This document shows positions 44,573 to 55,533 of a stretch of DNA of 64,000 nt, in pieces. How positions within the stretch are numbered: position 1 is the first letter of the stretch; each line of letters begins with the position of its first letter. The translations under genes and the position numbers were made by a program. This stretch comes from Metabacillus sp. FJAT-52054 (GTDB lineage: Bacteria; Bacillota; Bacilli; Bacillales; Bacillaceae). Under the pieces are notes generated by a model, which saw only the letters and a list, made by a program, of their open reading frames with translations, was not told the origin of the DNA and ran no database searches. The DNA lies in assembly GCF_037201815.1 (NCBI RefSeq), contig NZ_CP147407.1:1656723-1720722 (forward strand), written 5' to 3'.

Positions 44573-45113
44573 TATTTTGCCAGCTCCAGCGCTAGCCCTT
44601 CGGCCGCTTCGCTCTCTCGGGCCCGCAGGACGCGGGTCAGTTCTGCGTTGCGGAAGGAAACCGCGCTCTTAGCAGAACTTCCTTTAAAAAGCGCCCCTCG
44701 GTGGAGAGCTCCACCGTCTTTCAGGGCTGAGCAAGCGCCTTCCGCTTTTCTTGATGTCCAGCTCCAGGCGCTAGCCCTTCGGCCGCTTCGCTCTCTCGGT
44801 CGGGGCAAAAAGCGCCCCTCGGTCGAGAGCTCCACCGTCTTTCAGGGCTGAGCAAGCGCCTTCCGCTTTTCTTGATGTCCAGCTCCAGGCGCTAGCCCTT
44901 CGGCCGCTTCGCTCTCTCGGTCGGGGCAAAAAGCGCCCCTCGGCCAGAAGCTCCACCGTCTTTCAGGGCTGAGCAAGCGCCTTCCGCTTTTTTTGATGTC
45001 CAGCTCCAGGCGCTAGCCCTTCGGCCGCTTCGCTCTCTCGGTCGGGGCAAAAAGCGCCCCTCGGTCGAGAGCTCCACCGTCTTTCAGGGCTGAGCAAGCG
45101 CCTTCCGCTTTTC
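44573..45113. repeat. Tandem array of a 121-bp Bacillaceae-type repeat, four copies
   Basis: Three copies start at 44751, 44872 and 44993 with an exact 121-bp period (TTGATGTCCAGCTCCAGGCG start, GCGCCTTCCGCTTTTC end). A first copy at 44573-44750 is ~57 bp longer because a GC-rich segment replaces TCGGGGC. Each copy can fold through AGCGCC/GGCGCT and GAGAGCG/CGAGAGC arms. This GC-rich element is one I recognise as scattered through Bacillus genomes, usually singly. Frames across it are not coding. The array ends 3 bp from the stop of the YjcZ-like gene. Confidence 0.92.
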
Positions 45114-45116
45114 TTG

Positions 45117-45248
45117 TTAGCAGCCTCCGCCGAGGTATGCTGCACCGACGATGATTAAAAGGATAAACAATACAACGATTAGAGCAAATGTGCGTCCGTA
45201 GCCGTAGCCACCGCAGCCGTATGCAGGGTAAGCAGGATAACAATACAT
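45117..45248 (-). CDS. YjcZ-family sporulation-type membrane peptide
   Basis: The 43-residue peptide starts at ATG 45248 behind AAAGGAGG. The N-terminal Tyr/Gly/Pro-rich segment ([17 protein letters not shown]) is followed by one membrane helix ([20 protein letters not shown]) ending GGC. This is the YjcZ/CotY-like small-protein layout abundant in sporulating Bacilli. The function is not known in detail. Confidence 0.88.
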   Translation of the reverse strand: MYCYPAYPAYGCGGYGYGRTFALIVVLFILLIIVGAAYLGGGC

Positions 45249-45494
45249 ATTGACAACCTCCTTTAAAATAGCGCTCTTGCTTGAGCGTCTGATATAACAT
45301 ATGCTTGCGGGGTAAATGTGTATAGTCATTAGCCCAGTTCTTTTTTCTTTTTGGGTTTTGTCCCACCCATCGAAGGAAAAGGACAGCCGAATTACCTGTT
45401 TTTGCAGGCTTTCGCCAATTACTTTACAGAGATGTATTGTGTTCTTTGCACAGAGATTTTATAGTTAGTAGTTGTAGAGTAAGGGGGATTAAAT

Positions 45495-46157
45495 GTGCGG
45501 AAAAAGAATAAATGGCTAATGTTTGGCATGAGTGCGGCCTTATCAGGCTCCATTCTCACAGGCTGTATGGGGCCGTCACCATCCGAGCAGGCATATGAGG
45601 CGCTTGAAAATGTAGTCTCTAAAGAGAGCCCGTTTAAGAAGGAGCAACAACCTCTTCTTGAACTTGAACAGAAGGAGAATAAGATTTACAACCAAATTAT
45701 CGCTCTTGGCATGAAAGATTTTGAAAAAATTAAAACACTTTCCGGAGATGCGCTTAAATTAGTGGCGGATCGAAAAGACCGGATTGAAACAGAGCAAAAA
45801 AGCATTGCGGAATCGGAAAAGGCATTTAAAGATGCAGAAGAAGCACTTGGGAAAATTGAGGATGGCAAAGCTGAAAAAGAGGCAGATGAGTTAAAAAAGC
45901 TCATGCACGACCGTTATAATTCATACAACGAGCTTGCAAAATCCTACAAATCGGCAATTGCACTTGATGAAGAACTGTATAAGATGTTCCAGAATAAAGA
46001 GCTGAAGCTTGAAGATCTGGAAGCGCATATCAGTAAGATCAATGCCTCTTATAAAGAAGTTATGGAATTGAATAAAAAGTTCAATGAGTACACAGAGCAG
46101 TATAATACAGCCAAAAAGGCTTTTTATAAGGCTGCTGATATTAAAGTCGATCAATAA
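45495..46157 (+). CDS. ykyA: YkyA-family lipoprotein
   Basis: The protein has 220 residues from GTG 45495 (AAGGGGG upstream), with signal peptide and lipobox LTGC (~Cys 24). The mature part is a long charged coiled coil (repeated KEADELKKL-like segments). The position directly upstream of pdhA matches B. subtilis ykyA, a putative cell-wall-binding lipoprotein. The function is unknown. Confidence 0.88.
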   Translation: MRKKNKWLMFGMSAALSGSILTGCMGPSPSEQAYEALENVVSKESPFKKEQQPLLELEQKENKIYNQIIALGMKDFEKIKTLSGDALKLVADRKDRIETEQKSIAESEKAFKDAEEALGKIEDGKAEKEADELKKLMHDRYNSYNELAKSYKSAIALDEELYKMFQNKELKLEDLEAHISKINASYKEVMELNKKFNEYTEQYNTAKKAFYKAADIKVDQ

Positions 46158-46181
46158 AAAGACTGATGCGAATGGAAGGGA

Positions 46182-46220
46182 AGCCACCGGAAGTTAACAA
46201 AATCCGGGGGCTGCCGTCCT
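46182..46220 (+). terminator. Probable terminator of ykyA
   Basis: AGCCACCGGA and TCCGGGGGCT pair with one mismatch; the following TCCTTATTTG is only moderately T-rich. Confidence 0.5.
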
Positions 46221-46347
46221 TATTTGTACAGTCTTTGTTTTTGTCTGTATATAGTAGAAACGCTTTCCTTACATAGGTTTAATGGGCAAAATCCTGTTTT
46301 GTCCCCAGAGTGCAAACAGCAATTATCAACAGTGTCCATTTTTTATT

Positions 46348-46705
46348 AGGCTCTGTTAAAGCCCCGTGTCGATTTATAACAGCTGTTGATTGGAATGGAA
46401 GGCCGAGACTCCTGCGGGAGCAGCGGGACAGGTGAGAACCCGCAAGCGCAAAGCGGCGAGGAGGCTCAAGCAGCCCGTTCAAGGATAAGCGAGCGCCTGC
46501 AACGCAAATCAACAACCAAAGAAAAGTCTGGGGAAAGATCATGGTTTAGATGGATACCATTTTTTAACACCTGATTGATTGGAGCGGAAGGTATGAGACT
46601 CATGCTGGGACAGCGTGACAGGTGAGACCCCGCAAATGCAAAGCGTACAGGAAGCTCACTGCACTTCAAGGACAAGAGATTGTCTGCAGTGGAAATCAAC
46701 AGCTG
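46348..46705. repeat. Two decayed copies of the MITE-like repeat
   Basis: The first copy (46348-~46514) keeps the left end AGGCTCTGTTAAA and the interior GAGACTCCTGCGGGAGCAGC. The second (~46562-46705) has lost its left end and is more diverged (GAGACTCATGCTGGGACAGC). No right-end inverted repeat survives in either. They insert between ykyA and the pdh promoter. Confidence 0.75.
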
Positions 46706-46718
46706 AATTTTTTAAAAA

Positions 46719-46732
46719 TGAAAACGCTACTA
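46719..46732 (+). promoter_or_regulatory. Possible cre box upstream of pdhA
   Basis: TGAAAACGCTACTA matches the first half of cre exactly and differs in two places in the second half. It lies ~120 bp upstream of the pdhA promoter. Confidence 0.35.
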
Positions 46733-46837
46733 TTGTAGTACAGGTTATTTATTTGTACTAATACAGTTTGTTAAAATGGGATTTATTTGTAAAAATAAAG
46801 TTTGCCAAATTCCTTTAATAAACCTTGTGTAAACAGA

Positions 46838-46866
46838 TTGACTTCAGTTTTTATGAGGTGTAAACT
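46838..46866 (+). promoter_or_regulatory. pdhA promoter
   Basis: TTGACT (46838-46843), 17 bp and TAAACT (46861-46866). It would give a leader of ~230 nt, in which no riboswitch was recognised. Confidence 0.6.
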
Positions 46867-47099
46867 ATGTTTGTATTATTAGTATTGTATTATTTTTGCT
46901 TCTGAAAAAATTAATACAGTTTCCGTAGCTTAAATCTTTACATATCCTGAAGTTTTAAGTTGCTCTAATGTGGTAAATGGTAGTGGAATGTGTTTGAAAA
47001 AAATGTGTCTGTGATTTAATTTAGGGTATCCTAAATCTGTATATGACTGGAATCATTCTGCTATCAAAATTGTCTAAATGAAAGGAAGAGGTGACTTAG

Positions 47100-48215
<1,116 letters not shown>

Positions 48216-48218
48216 GCC

Positions 48219-49196
48219 ATGGCGCAAATGACAATGATTCAGGCAATCACTGATGCGTTACGCACAGAACTAAAAAATGACGAAAACGTTCTAGTATTTG
48301 GAGAAGACGTTGGCGTAAACGGCGGGGTTTTCCGCGCGACTGAAGGATTGCAGAAGGAATTTGGCGAAGACCGTGTATTCGATACTCCGCTTGCAGAATC
48401 TGGAATCGGAGGTCTTGCACTTGGACTTGGTCTTCAAGGCTACCGTCCAGTACCTGAAATTCAGTTCTTCGGATTCGTGTATGAAGTAATGGATTCCATT
48501 TCCGGCCAAATGGCACGTATGCGTTACCGTTCTGGCGGAAGATGGACATCTCCTGTCACAATCCGTTCCCCGTTTGGAGGAGGAGTACATACTCCAGAAA
48601 TGCATGCGGACAGCCTGGAAGGTCTCATGACTCAACAGCCTGGACTAAAAGTAGTTATTCCTTCAACGCCTTATGATGCAAAAGGACTTTTAATTGCCGC
48701 TATTCGTGATAACGATCCGGTTATCTTCCTTGAGCACATGAAGCTTTACCGCTCTTTCCGTCAGGAAGTTCCTGAAGAAGAGTACACAATTGAACTTGGA
48801 AAAGCTGAAGTGAAACGCGAAGGATCAGATCTTTCTATCATCACTTACGGTGCAATGGTTCATGAATCTCTTAAAGCAGCTGAAGAGCTTGAAAAAGAAG
48901 GTAAATCCGTAGAGGTTATTGACCTTCGTACAGTTCAGCCGCTGGATATCGATACAATTATTGCTTCTGTTGAAAAAACAGGCCGTGCAATCGTTGTTCA
49001 AGAAGCTCAAAAGCAAGCTGGAGTTGGTGCAAACGTTGTTGCTGAAATTAATGACCGCGCTATCCTAAGCCTTGAAGCTCCTGTTCTTCGTGTTACAGCT
49101 TCTGATACAGTATTCCCTTTCTCTCAAGCAGAGGGTGTATGGCTGCCTAACCACAAAGACGTAATTGAAACAGCTAAAAAAGTTTTGGAATTTTAA
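48219..49196 (+). CDS. pdhB: Pyruvate dehydrogenase E1 component, beta subunit
   Basis: The 325-residue transketolase-like subunit has [29 protein letters not shown] and the C-terminal domain motif [11 protein letters not shown]. It starts 3 bp after pdhA and completes the E1 heterotetramer. Confidence 0.97.
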   Translation: MAQMTMIQAITDALRTELKNDENVLVFGEDVGVNGGVFRATEGLQKEFGEDRVFDTPLAESGIGGLALGLGLQGYRPVPEIQFFGFVYEVMDSISGQMARMRYRSGGRWTSPVTIRSPFGGGVHTPEMHADSLEGLMTQQPGLKVVIPSTPYDAKGLLIAAIRDNDPVIFLEHMKLYRSFRQEVPEEEYTIELGKAEVKREGSDLSIITYGAMVHESLKAAEELEKEGKSVEVIDLRTVQPLDIDTIIASVEKTGRAIVVQEAQKQAGVGANVVAEINDRAILSLEAPVLRVTASDTVFPFSQAEGVWLPNHKDVIETAKKVLEF

Positions 49197-49218
49197 TCAA
49201 ACAGGACGAAACAGCAAT

Positions 49219-49251
49219 CGAAAAGAAATCAGTGAAGCTGGTTTCTTTTCG
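49219..49251 (+). other. Intercistronic hairpin between pdhB and pdhC
   Basis: CGAAAAGAAA (49219-49228) and TTTCTTTTCG (49242-49251) form a perfect 10-bp stem with a 13-base loop but no long T-run after it. It may cap the pdhAB message or partly terminate transcription, adjusting E1 to E2/E3 ratio. Confidence 0.6.
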
Positions 49252-49290
49252 TTCATAGCAAATCACACAAAACTGGGAGGTTGAAAAACC

Positions 49291-50646
49291 GTGTCATTCG
49301 AATTTAAAATGCCGGATATCGGTGAAGGAATCCATGAAGGCGAGATCGTAAAATGGTTTGTTAAGCCAGGTGACGAAATTGAAGAGGACGACGTGCTAGC
49401 TGAAGTGCAAAACGATAAAGCAGTCGTTGAAATTCCTTCTCCTGTAAAAGGAAAAGTATTAGAACTTAAAGTTGATGAGGGAACAGTTGCAACAGTTGGA
49501 CAAACTCTAATCACTTTTGACGCTCCAGGCTACGAGAACCTTAAATTCAAGGGTGACGATCATGGAAGCGATGAGAAAAAAGAAGAAAAAACTGAGGCTC
49601 AGGTTCAATCAACAGGCGAAGCGGGTCAAGATGTGAAAAAAGAAGAAGCTCCAAAGCAAGAACCTGCTGCTGAAACAGGTGCAGGAAGCCAGGATCAGGT
49701 TGAAGCTGACCCTAATAAACGCATTGTAGCTATGCCATCTGTGCGTAAATATGCACGCGAGCAAGGTATTGATATCCGTCAAGTAAACGGATCCGGCAAA
49801 AACGGACGCGTATCTAAAGAAGATATCGATGCATTCGGCAAAGGCGGAGCTGCGCAACCAACAGAAGCTTCAGCAGCAGAAGAAAGCAAACAAGAATCTA
49901 AACAAGATTCAAAACCGGCTGCACAAGCAATTCCGGAAGGCGAGCTTCCTGAAACACGTGAAAAAATGTCCGGCATGAGAAGAGCGATTGCTAAAGCAAT
50001 GGTAAACTCCAAGCATACGGCTCCTCACGTTACGCTTATGGATGAAATTGATGTTACTGAGCTTGTTGCACACCGTAAAAAATTCAAAGGTGTTGCGGCA
50101 GACCAGGGTATTAAGTTAACATATTTACCGTACGTTGTGAAAGCTCTTACTTCTGCGCTGAAAAAGTTCCCAGTGCTTAATACATCTCTTGATGACAGCA
50201 CAGACGAAATTGTTCAAAAGCACTACTACAACATCGGTATCGCTGCAGATACTGAAAAAGGTCTTCTAGTACCTGTTGTTAAGAACGCTGACCGCAAATC
50301 TGTATTCGAAATCTCTGATGAGATCAATCAGCTTGCAGTTAAAGCGCGTGATGGTAAACTTTCCGGTGCCGAAATGAAAGGTGCATCCTGCACAATCTCT
50401 AACATCGGTTCTGCCGGCGGACAATGGTTTACTCCAGTAATCAACCATCCTGAGGTAGCAATCCTTGGAATTGGCCGTATTGCTGAAAAGGCTGTTGTAC
50501 GCGATGGTGAAATTGTTGTAGCTCCAGTTCTTGCTCTTTCCTTGAGCTTCGACCATCGTATGATTGATGGTGCTACTGCACAAAATGCAATGAACCACAT
50601 CAAGCGTTTACTTAACGACCCACAACTTATTTTAATGGAGGCGTAA
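49291..50646 (+). CDS. pdhC: Dihydrolipoamide acetyltransferase E2 of pyruvate dehydrogenase
   Basis: The 451-residue protein has a single lipoyl domain with the lipoylated Lys in [14 protein letters not shown] (~43), a Glu/Lys/Ala-rich linker and a peripheral-subunit-binding domain (~145-180; [15 protein letters not shown]). A second linker follows. The catalytic domain (~220-450) has [13 protein letters not shown] and the C-terminal active site [12 protein letters not shown]. It forms the complex core. GGGAGG precedes GTG/ATG-equivalent start at 49291. Confidence 0.97.
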   Translation: MSFEFKMPDIGEGIHEGEIVKWFVKPGDEIEEDDVLAEVQNDKAVVEIPSPVKGKVLELKVDEGTVATVGQTLITFDAPGYENLKFKGDDHGSDEKKEEKTEAQVQSTGEAGQDVKKEEAPKQEPAAETGAGSQDQVEADPNKRIVAMPSVRKYAREQGIDIRQVNGSGKNGRVSKEDIDAFGKGGAAQPTEASAAEESKQESKQDSKPAAQAIPEGELPETREKMSGMRRAIAKAMVNSKHTAPHVTLMDEIDVTELVAHRKKFKGVAADQGIKLTYLPYVVKALTSALKKFPVLNTSLDDSTDEIVQKHYYNIGIAADTEKGLLVPVVKNADRKSVFEISDEINQLAVKARDGKLSGAEMKGASCTISNIGSAGGQWFTPVINHPEVAILGIGRIAEKAVVRDGEIVVAPVLALSLSFDHRMIDGATAQNAMNHIKRLLNDPQLILMEA

Positions 50647-50649
50647 TCA

Positions 50650-52062
50650 ATGGTAGTAGGAGATTTCCCTATTGAGACAGACACTCTTGTCATTGGTGCG
50701 GGACCTGGCGGCTATGTAGCCGCCATCCGCGCTGCACAGCTAGGACAAAAAGTAACAATTGTTGAAAAAGGAACTCTAGGCGGAGTTTGCCTAAACGTTG
50801 GATGTATTCCTTCCAAAGCATTAATTTCAGCTGGTCACCGCTTCGAAAATGCTAAGCATTCCGAAGATATGGGAATCACGGCTGAAAACGTAAAAGTTGA
50901 TTTTACAAAGGTTCAGGAATGGAAAGGCAGTGTTGTCAACAAGCTTACGAGCGGTGTTGAAGGCCTTCTAAAAGGAAACAAAGTAGAAATCGTCCGCGGA
51001 GAAGCATACTTCGTAGATGGCGAATCCATTAAAGTAATGGATGAAAATTCTTCTCAAACTTATAAATTTAAAAATGCAATCATTGCGACGGGTTCCCGTC
51101 CGATCGAACTACCAGCATTCAAATACTCTGACCGTGTCATCCATTCTACCGGCGCTCTTGCTCTTAAAGATGTTCCGAAGAAATTGGTTGTAATCGGCGG
51201 AGGCTACATCGGAACTGAGCTTGGAACGGCGTATGCTAACTTCGGTACTGAAGTTACGATTATTGAAGCTTTGGATGATATTTTAATGGGCTTCGAGAAA
51301 CAAATGAGCTCACTAGTTAAACGCAACCTGAAGAAAAAAGGGAACGTTGACATCCATACGAAAGCAATGGCTAAATCTGTTGAAGAAACAGAAAATGGCG
51401 TGAAAGTAACATTTGAAGTGAAAGGCGAAGAACAAACAGTTGAAGCGGATTACGTACTGGTAACAGTAGGACGCCGTCCAAACACTGATGAACTTGGTCT
51501 TGAGCAAGTAGGCGTTGAAATGAGCGACCGCGGCGTTATCAAAATTGATAAACAGTGCCGCACAAGCGTTTCCAACATTTTCGCAATTGGTGATATTGTT
51601 GAAGGACCGCCTCTTGCGCACAAAGCTTCTTATGAAGGTAAAATTGCTGCAGAAGTAATCGCTGGCGAAACGTCTGAGATCGACTATCTTGGAATTCCAG
51701 CAGTTGTATTCTCAGAGCCTGAACTTGCTACTGTAGGATATACAGAAGCTCAAGCGAAGGAAGAGGGTCTTGAAGTAACAGCTGCCAAATTCCCATTCGC
51801 TGCTAATGGACGTGCTCTGTCTCTTAATGAAACAGACGGTTTCATGAAGCTAATCACAACGAAAGAAGACGGAATCGTTATCGGAGCTCAAATCGCTGGT
51901 GCGAACGCTTCTGACATGATTTCTGAACTTGGACTTGCAATCGAATCCGGAATGACCGCGGAAGATATCGCAATGACGATCCATGCTCACCCAACATTGG
52001 GAGAGATTACGATGGAAGCTGCTGAGGTCGCTCTTGGCAGCCCAATTCATATCATTAAATAA
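50650..52062 (+). CDS. pdhD: Dihydrolipoamide dehydrogenase E3
   Basis: The 470-residue FAD enzyme has [15 protein letters not shown], redox-active disulphide [18 protein letters not shown]-binding [10 protein letters not shown] and the C-terminal catalytic HAHPTLGE. It reoxidises dihydrolipoamide with NAD+. It may also serve 2-oxoglutarate and branched-chain dehydrogenases. Last gene of the operon. Confidence 0.97.
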   Translation: MVVGDFPIETDTLVIGAGPGGYVAAIRAAQLGQKVTIVEKGTLGGVCLNVGCIPSKALISAGHRFENAKHSEDMGITAENVKVDFTKVQEWKGSVVNKLTSGVEGLLKGNKVEIVRGEAYFVDGESIKVMDENSSQTYKFKNAIIATGSRPIELPAFKYSDRVIHSTGALALKDVPKKLVVIGGGYIGTELGTAYANFGTEVTIIEALDDILMGFEKQMSSLVKRNLKKKGNVDIHTKAMAKSVEETENGVKVTFEVKGEEQTVEADYVLVTVGRRPNTDELGLEQVGVEMSDRGVIKIDKQCRTSVSNIFAIGDIVEGPPLAHKASYEGKIAAEVIAGETSEIDYLGIPAVVFSEPELATVGYTEAQAKEEGLEVTAAKFPFAANGRALSLNETDGFMKLITTKEDGIVIGAQIAGANASDMISELGLAIESGMTAEDIAMTIHAHPTLGEITMEAAEVALGSPIHIIK

Positions 52063-52070
52063 ATTGCATC

Positions 52071-52102
52071 AAAAAGACCTCTGCGAAAGCGGAGGTCTTT
52101 TT
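52071..52102. terminator. pdh operon terminator
   Basis: AAAAAGACCTC and GAGGTCTTTTT pair with a GAAA-containing loop. T/A tails on both sides also serve the convergent slp gene. Confidence 0.92.
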
Positions 52103-52499
52103 AATGCTTCAAAACTTTTCGAAGCGGGTTTAATATTTCTTCTTTAGTTTGGACCATTCCTTCAATGTGAATCACGACTTTTTTATTGTCCATAACAAGC
52201 AGGGAAGGATATTTACGGACGCCAAAAGGATTGTTTTGTTCCTCCTGATACACCTTGAAATTTTTGGAATCAACCGGGTATTTTTCTTTAATTGCCAGCA
52301 GCGCATCATAATACTGTTTTTCATCCTCAATTTTGTCCCCGTCTGAAAAAAAGACAATCACTTTATCTTTTGTTTGGATGGAAGTGCCTGAGGTCTGGGA
52401 CATTAATCCCGGGAACGTGCAGGAAGAGAGAAACAAAACAGGCCCAATCATCACTGCTAAAAACATTCGATCGAACTTATTCATTTTATCTGCAAACAC
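52101..52499 (-). CDS. slp: Small lipoprotein, Slp-like with thioredoxin-like fold
   Basis: The 132-residue protein starts at GTG 52499 (GGGGAGGG seven bases upstream). The signal ends with lipobox LSSC (~Cys 27). The remainder (KVIVFFSDGD..., RKYPSLLVMDNKKVVIHIEG) has a thioredoxin-like pattern including the cis-Pro region KYPSLLV but no CxxC. Its position after pdhD matches slp of B. subtilis, a small peptidoglycan-associated lipoprotein. The symbol rests on position and size. Confidence 0.65.
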   Translation of the reverse strand: MFADKMNKFDRMFLAVMIGPVLFLSSCTFPGLMSQTSGTSIQTKDKVIVFFSDGDKIEDEKQYYDALLAIKEKYPVDSKNFKVYQEEQNNPFGVRKYPSLLVMDNKKVVIHIEGMVQTKEEILNPLRKVLKH

Positions 52500-52816
52500 G
52501 ATTTATCCCTCCCCAGTCCTATTTCCGGTCTCAAATTAATCCCATTTTATCATAATCCCATCTCATTCCTTTAAATGTCATCAAAATGTTACCGAATTGA
52601 AAAATGGGATTTTCAATTAAAAAAAGTTACTCTCATTAATATAAACGGGAGTAACTGGAAAAAAGTTTCGTTTTATTGGAAGTTTTATAAAAACCTTTGC
52701 ATAAGTATTTTATCATTGTCCTTCATACATACCAGGTCAATTTAATTATAGCAATTGAACGATAATTTTCCTAAGACACTGTGCGCATCTGGAGGCTTCC
52801 TGTATTTAGTAAACCA
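52500..52816. other. 317-bp AT-rich gap with two hairpins
   Basis: AATTGAAAA (52595-52603) and TTTTCAATT (52610-52618) form one dyad, and AGTTACTC (52625-52632) with GAGTAACT (52649-52656) another, which is the terminator for the leftward gene. No small frame with a ribosome binding site was found. Confidence 0.6.
52618..52656 (-). terminator. Terminator of the DUF1885-like gene
   Basis: Read on the minus strand, AGTTACTC and GAGTAACT (8-bp perfect stem, 16-base loop) are followed by seven T. Confidence 0.7.
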
Positions 52817-53203
52817 TTATGTAAACCGCATAACCTTCCCATTAAACAAATGCAGCTCACCTTTCATTTTTTTTGCCAGGAATTTGCACAATTCATTGGC
52901 CTTTCCTTTGTCCCCATGTGCAGAAGAGGCTGGCAGGTAGATCTGCACCGCTTCAGCAGACTCATCTTCTGATTGGATGATTCCTATATAAATATGATTG
53001 AAGCCAGGCTGGACACTTCTTAAAATTAGCAAGCGTTCATGTTCCTGGCAGATTTCATATGGGAATGCAGTCTCACTGTATTCCCACCCAAGCTGTTCCC
53101 CTGTTTTGGCTGTAATTCCTTTATAGTAGTCAATATGTTTATAAATGATTTCTAAAGAGATTGGCTCCCTGTCATTCATAACGATGCTCGCATGTTGTCC
53201 CAC
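52817..53203 (-). CDS. DUF1885-like protein
   Basis: The 128-residue soluble protein includes ITAKTGEQLGWEYSETAFPYEI and IQIYLP-type segments that fit the DUF1885 family of Bacillaceae (recalled, not searched). A mixed alpha/beta fold is likely. The function is unknown. Confidence 0.65.
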   Translation of the reverse strand: MGQHASIVMNDREPISLEIIYKHIDYYKGITAKTGEQLGWEYSETAFPYEICQEHERLLILRSVQPGFNHIYIGIIQSEDESAEAVQIYLPASSAHGDKGKANELCKFLAKKMKGELHLFNGKVMRFT

Positions 53204-53399
53204 TTTCAGTCCTCCCTATCCTCTGTTTATTCCATTGTATTCTAAATAATCTGATATTTACAATTAAAATTGACTCAATCAAAAGACCGAGAAATTCCCG
53301 TTCTAATTTATGAGAGATGGATGCACCTTGCTTCTGATGTGATTCCCTTCTAATCCCAATACAATAAAGTTATATCAAATAAAGAGGGGAAAGATCACT

Positions 53400-54122
53400 A
53401 TGAAAAAGACTGTGATGATTACTGGAGGCTCTAAAGGTTTGGGAAGAGCACTCGCGCTGACTTTTGCGAAAAAAGGGGCACGCATTGCAGTGTGTGCGAG
53501 GGGGAAACATGAGCTTAATTTACTGGAAAGGGAAATAATTGAGTTTGGAGGGGAAGTTCTTGCCGTCCAGGCGGATATCTCCATTGCTGAAGAAGCCGAT
53601 CGTTTCGTATCCCTAGCAGAGGAAGCTTACGGGTACATTGATGTTCTTATCAATAATGCCTCTATTTTCGGACCAGGTCCTTTACAACTGGCAGACTATA
53701 CAGAAAATGCCTTTAAAGAAGTTCTTGAAGTAAACATACTAAATCCCTTTTTAATGACAAAAAGGGTGCTCTCAGGTATGCTGATCCGCCAGCAGGGCAG
53801 CATTATTAACTTAACTTCGGAAGCAGGAAAGACAGGCTTTGCTGAGTGGGGAGCCTATGGAATATCTAAATTCGCTGTAGAAGGCATGACACAGACCTGG
53901 GCTGATGAGTTAAAAGATACTGGGGTAAGAATGAATATGGTAGATCCCGGTGAAATGGATACGGAAATGCACCGGACAGCGGTCCCAGATTGTGACTATG
54001 ATTTAGCCAATCCGCTGGATCATCTAGATATCTTCTTATATCTTGCATCAAATCAGTCAGCACTTATAAATGGACAGCGATTTGAAGCCCAGTCCTTCAG
54101 CTATAAGGAGGGAAGAGCATGA
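53400..54122 (+). CDS. Short-chain dehydrogenase/reductase (SDR)
   Basis: The 240-residue classical SDR has cofactor motif TGGSKGLG, NNAS, catalytic Ser (LTSEAG) and Y-x-x-x-K in YGISK. Arg/Lys near the first loop (GGSKG, CARGK) favours NADP(H). It overlaps the following QueA-like gene by 4 bp. The operon of SDR, QueA-like and VOC proteins suggests one modification pathway, but the substrate is unknown. Confidence 0.88.
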   Translation: MKKTVMITGGSKGLGRALALTFAKKGARIAVCARGKHELNLLEREIIEFGGEVLAVQADISIAEEADRFVSLAEEAYGYIDVLINNASIFGPGPLQLADYTENAFKEVLEVNILNPFLMTKRVLSGMLIRQQGSIINLTSEAGKTGFAEWGAYGISKFAVEGMTQTWADELKDTGVRMNMVDPGEMDTEMHRTAVPDCDYDLANPLDHLDIFLYLASNQSALINGQRFEAQSFSYKEGRA

Positions 54123-55141
54123 CTATTCAGCATCAGGCATTTCATATACCAGACAGTCTCCATGCAGCAGAACCGGCTGAACAGAGAACCGGGAGGAGAG
54201 ACGCAGTCCGTTTATTGGTTCTCGAAGCGGAAAGCGGCATGAGAAGGCATTCATCGTTTAGGGAGATTGGCTCTTTTTTGAAGCCCGGTGATCTATTGGT
54301 GTTCAATAACAGCCGAACCATTCCTGCTGTATTAAAGGGAACATTTAGGAAGGGAGAAGTTGAGGTCAGGCTGAGCAGGAAGGTATCGGATCATATTTGG
54401 GAAGCAATCATATATGATGGATTAGCAAATATCGGAGATACGATTACATTTAATGACAGACTTGAAGCAGTGATTTACGGGAGAGGAATAGAACGGCCGC
54501 TGATTCTGCTGAAGTTCTCAAAAAGCGGGGTGGAGCTTCTCCAGGAAATCTACTTAATTGGCAAAGCGGTTGATTACGAATACATCCAGCACCCATGGCC
54601 TCTGGAAAGCTATCAAACGGTCTATGCCTCTGTGCCCGGTTCAGTTGAGATGCCTTCTGCAGGAAGAGCGTTTACCTGGAAGCTTCTGCAGCAGCTCAAG
54701 TCTCAAGGAGTTCAAATAGCCTTTTTGCAGCTTCATGCAGGTTTAAGCTATTTTGGAGGTGACATATGGCCAGATCCTGCTAAACACTTCGAGTCTTATC
54801 GAGTACCAGAGGAAACGGCTAAAGCTGTATTGGATACAAAGCTTACAGGGGGAAGGGTCATAGCAGTTGGAACCACAGTTGTAAGGGCACTGGAAACGGC
54901 AGCCGAAAACGGCGGTTTGCCAAATGGAACGGAAGGGGTTACAAATCTTTATGTTACCCGTAACTTTGCCCGGAAGGCTGTAGACGGACTGCTTACAGGC
55001 TTTCACGAACCGGAAGCAAGCCATTTAGACATGCTGAGTGCCTTCATTAAACCAAATCTATTGGGAGAAGCCTATAAGGAAGCTTTAATGAAAAATTATT
55101 TATGGCATGAATTTGGTGATATGAATCTTATTTTGCCATGA
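54119..55141 (+). CDS. QueA-like S-adenosylmethionine ribosyltransferase-isomerase paralogue
   Basis: The 340-residue protein carries QueA motifs: FLKPGDLLVFNNSRTIPA, YQTVYASVPGSVEMPSAGRAFT, HAGLSYF (compare HVGxGTF) and VIAVGTTVVRALE. True QueA adds the ribosyl part of SAM to preQ1 in tRNA. Here HVGLGTF is changed to HAGLSYF, and the gene sits with an SDR and a VOC gene rather than tgt or ruvAB. It is therefore probably a second, diverged copy with a different acceptor. It is coupled at both ends by ATGA overlaps. Confidence 0.85.
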   Translation: MTIQHQAFHIPDSLHAAEPAEQRTGRRDAVRLLVLEAESGMRRHSSFREIGSFLKPGDLLVFNNSRTIPAVLKGTFRKGEVEVRLSRKVSDHIWEAIIYDGLANIGDTITFNDRLEAVIYGRGIERPLILLKFSKSGVELLQEIYLIGKAVDYEYIQHPWPLESYQTVYASVPGSVEMPSAGRAFTWKLLQQLKSQGVQIAFLQLHAGLSYFGGDIWPDPAKHFESYRVPEETAKAVLDTKLTGGRVIAVGTTVVRALETAAENGGLPNGTEGVTNLYVTRNFARKAVDGLLTGFHEPEASHLDMLSAFIKPNLLGEAYKEALMKNYLWHEFGDMNLILP

Positions 55142-55155
55142 GAGAAGGGGAAAAG

Positions 55156-55533
55156 ATGAAAGTGCATCATATTGGGCTGAATGTTCGAAACCTGGAAGCT
55201 TCCACGAATTTTTATACCGTTTTCTTCGATTTAAATAAAGAAACGGAGTTCTCTTTTTTGGATGATAACATTGTATTTCTGCATGGTGCAAATGGAATGC
55301 TTGAACTGATTGAGGATAAGAGTGCCGTTTTTAATGAAAAAGCCATTCATCTGGCGTGGGAGGTTGAGTCTATCCAATATTGGCTTGACCGGCTTGAAAA
55401 GAAGGGACTCCTGCCTGCCCTTGGACCGTTCAAGCTGCCGAACGAATGGAAAACAGTTTTCTATGAGGGACCCGATGGAGAAACAATCGAACTGATTGAG
55501 AAAAAAAGGGCACTCAAAATAAAATTAATGTGA
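55156..55533 (+). CDS. VOC-family (glyoxalase/dioxygenase-like) protein
   Basis: The 125-residue protein starts at ATG 55156 (GAAGGGGAAAAG upstream). The two beta-alpha-beta-beta-beta units show KVHHIGLNVRNLEAS (metal His), then MLELIED (metal Glu), HLAWEV and PDGETIELIEK. This matches glyoxalase I-like metal sites. Last gene of the SDR-QueA-like operon. It may process or isomerise the product; the reaction is unknown. Its stop codon overlaps the first CcpN-type box. Confidence 0.85.
   Translation: MKVHHIGLNVRNLEASTNFYTVFFDLNKETEFSFLDDNIVFLHGANGMLELIEDKSAVFNEKAIHLAWEVESIQYWLDRLEKKGLLPALGPFKLPNEWKTVFYEGPDGETIELIEKKRALKIKLM

Noticed and set aside
44572..45145. Frames encoding GRRASAWSW-type peptides in the 121-bp array
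   Set aside because: They repeat with the array and lack ribosome binding sites; the sequence is a known type of GC-rich non-coding repeat.
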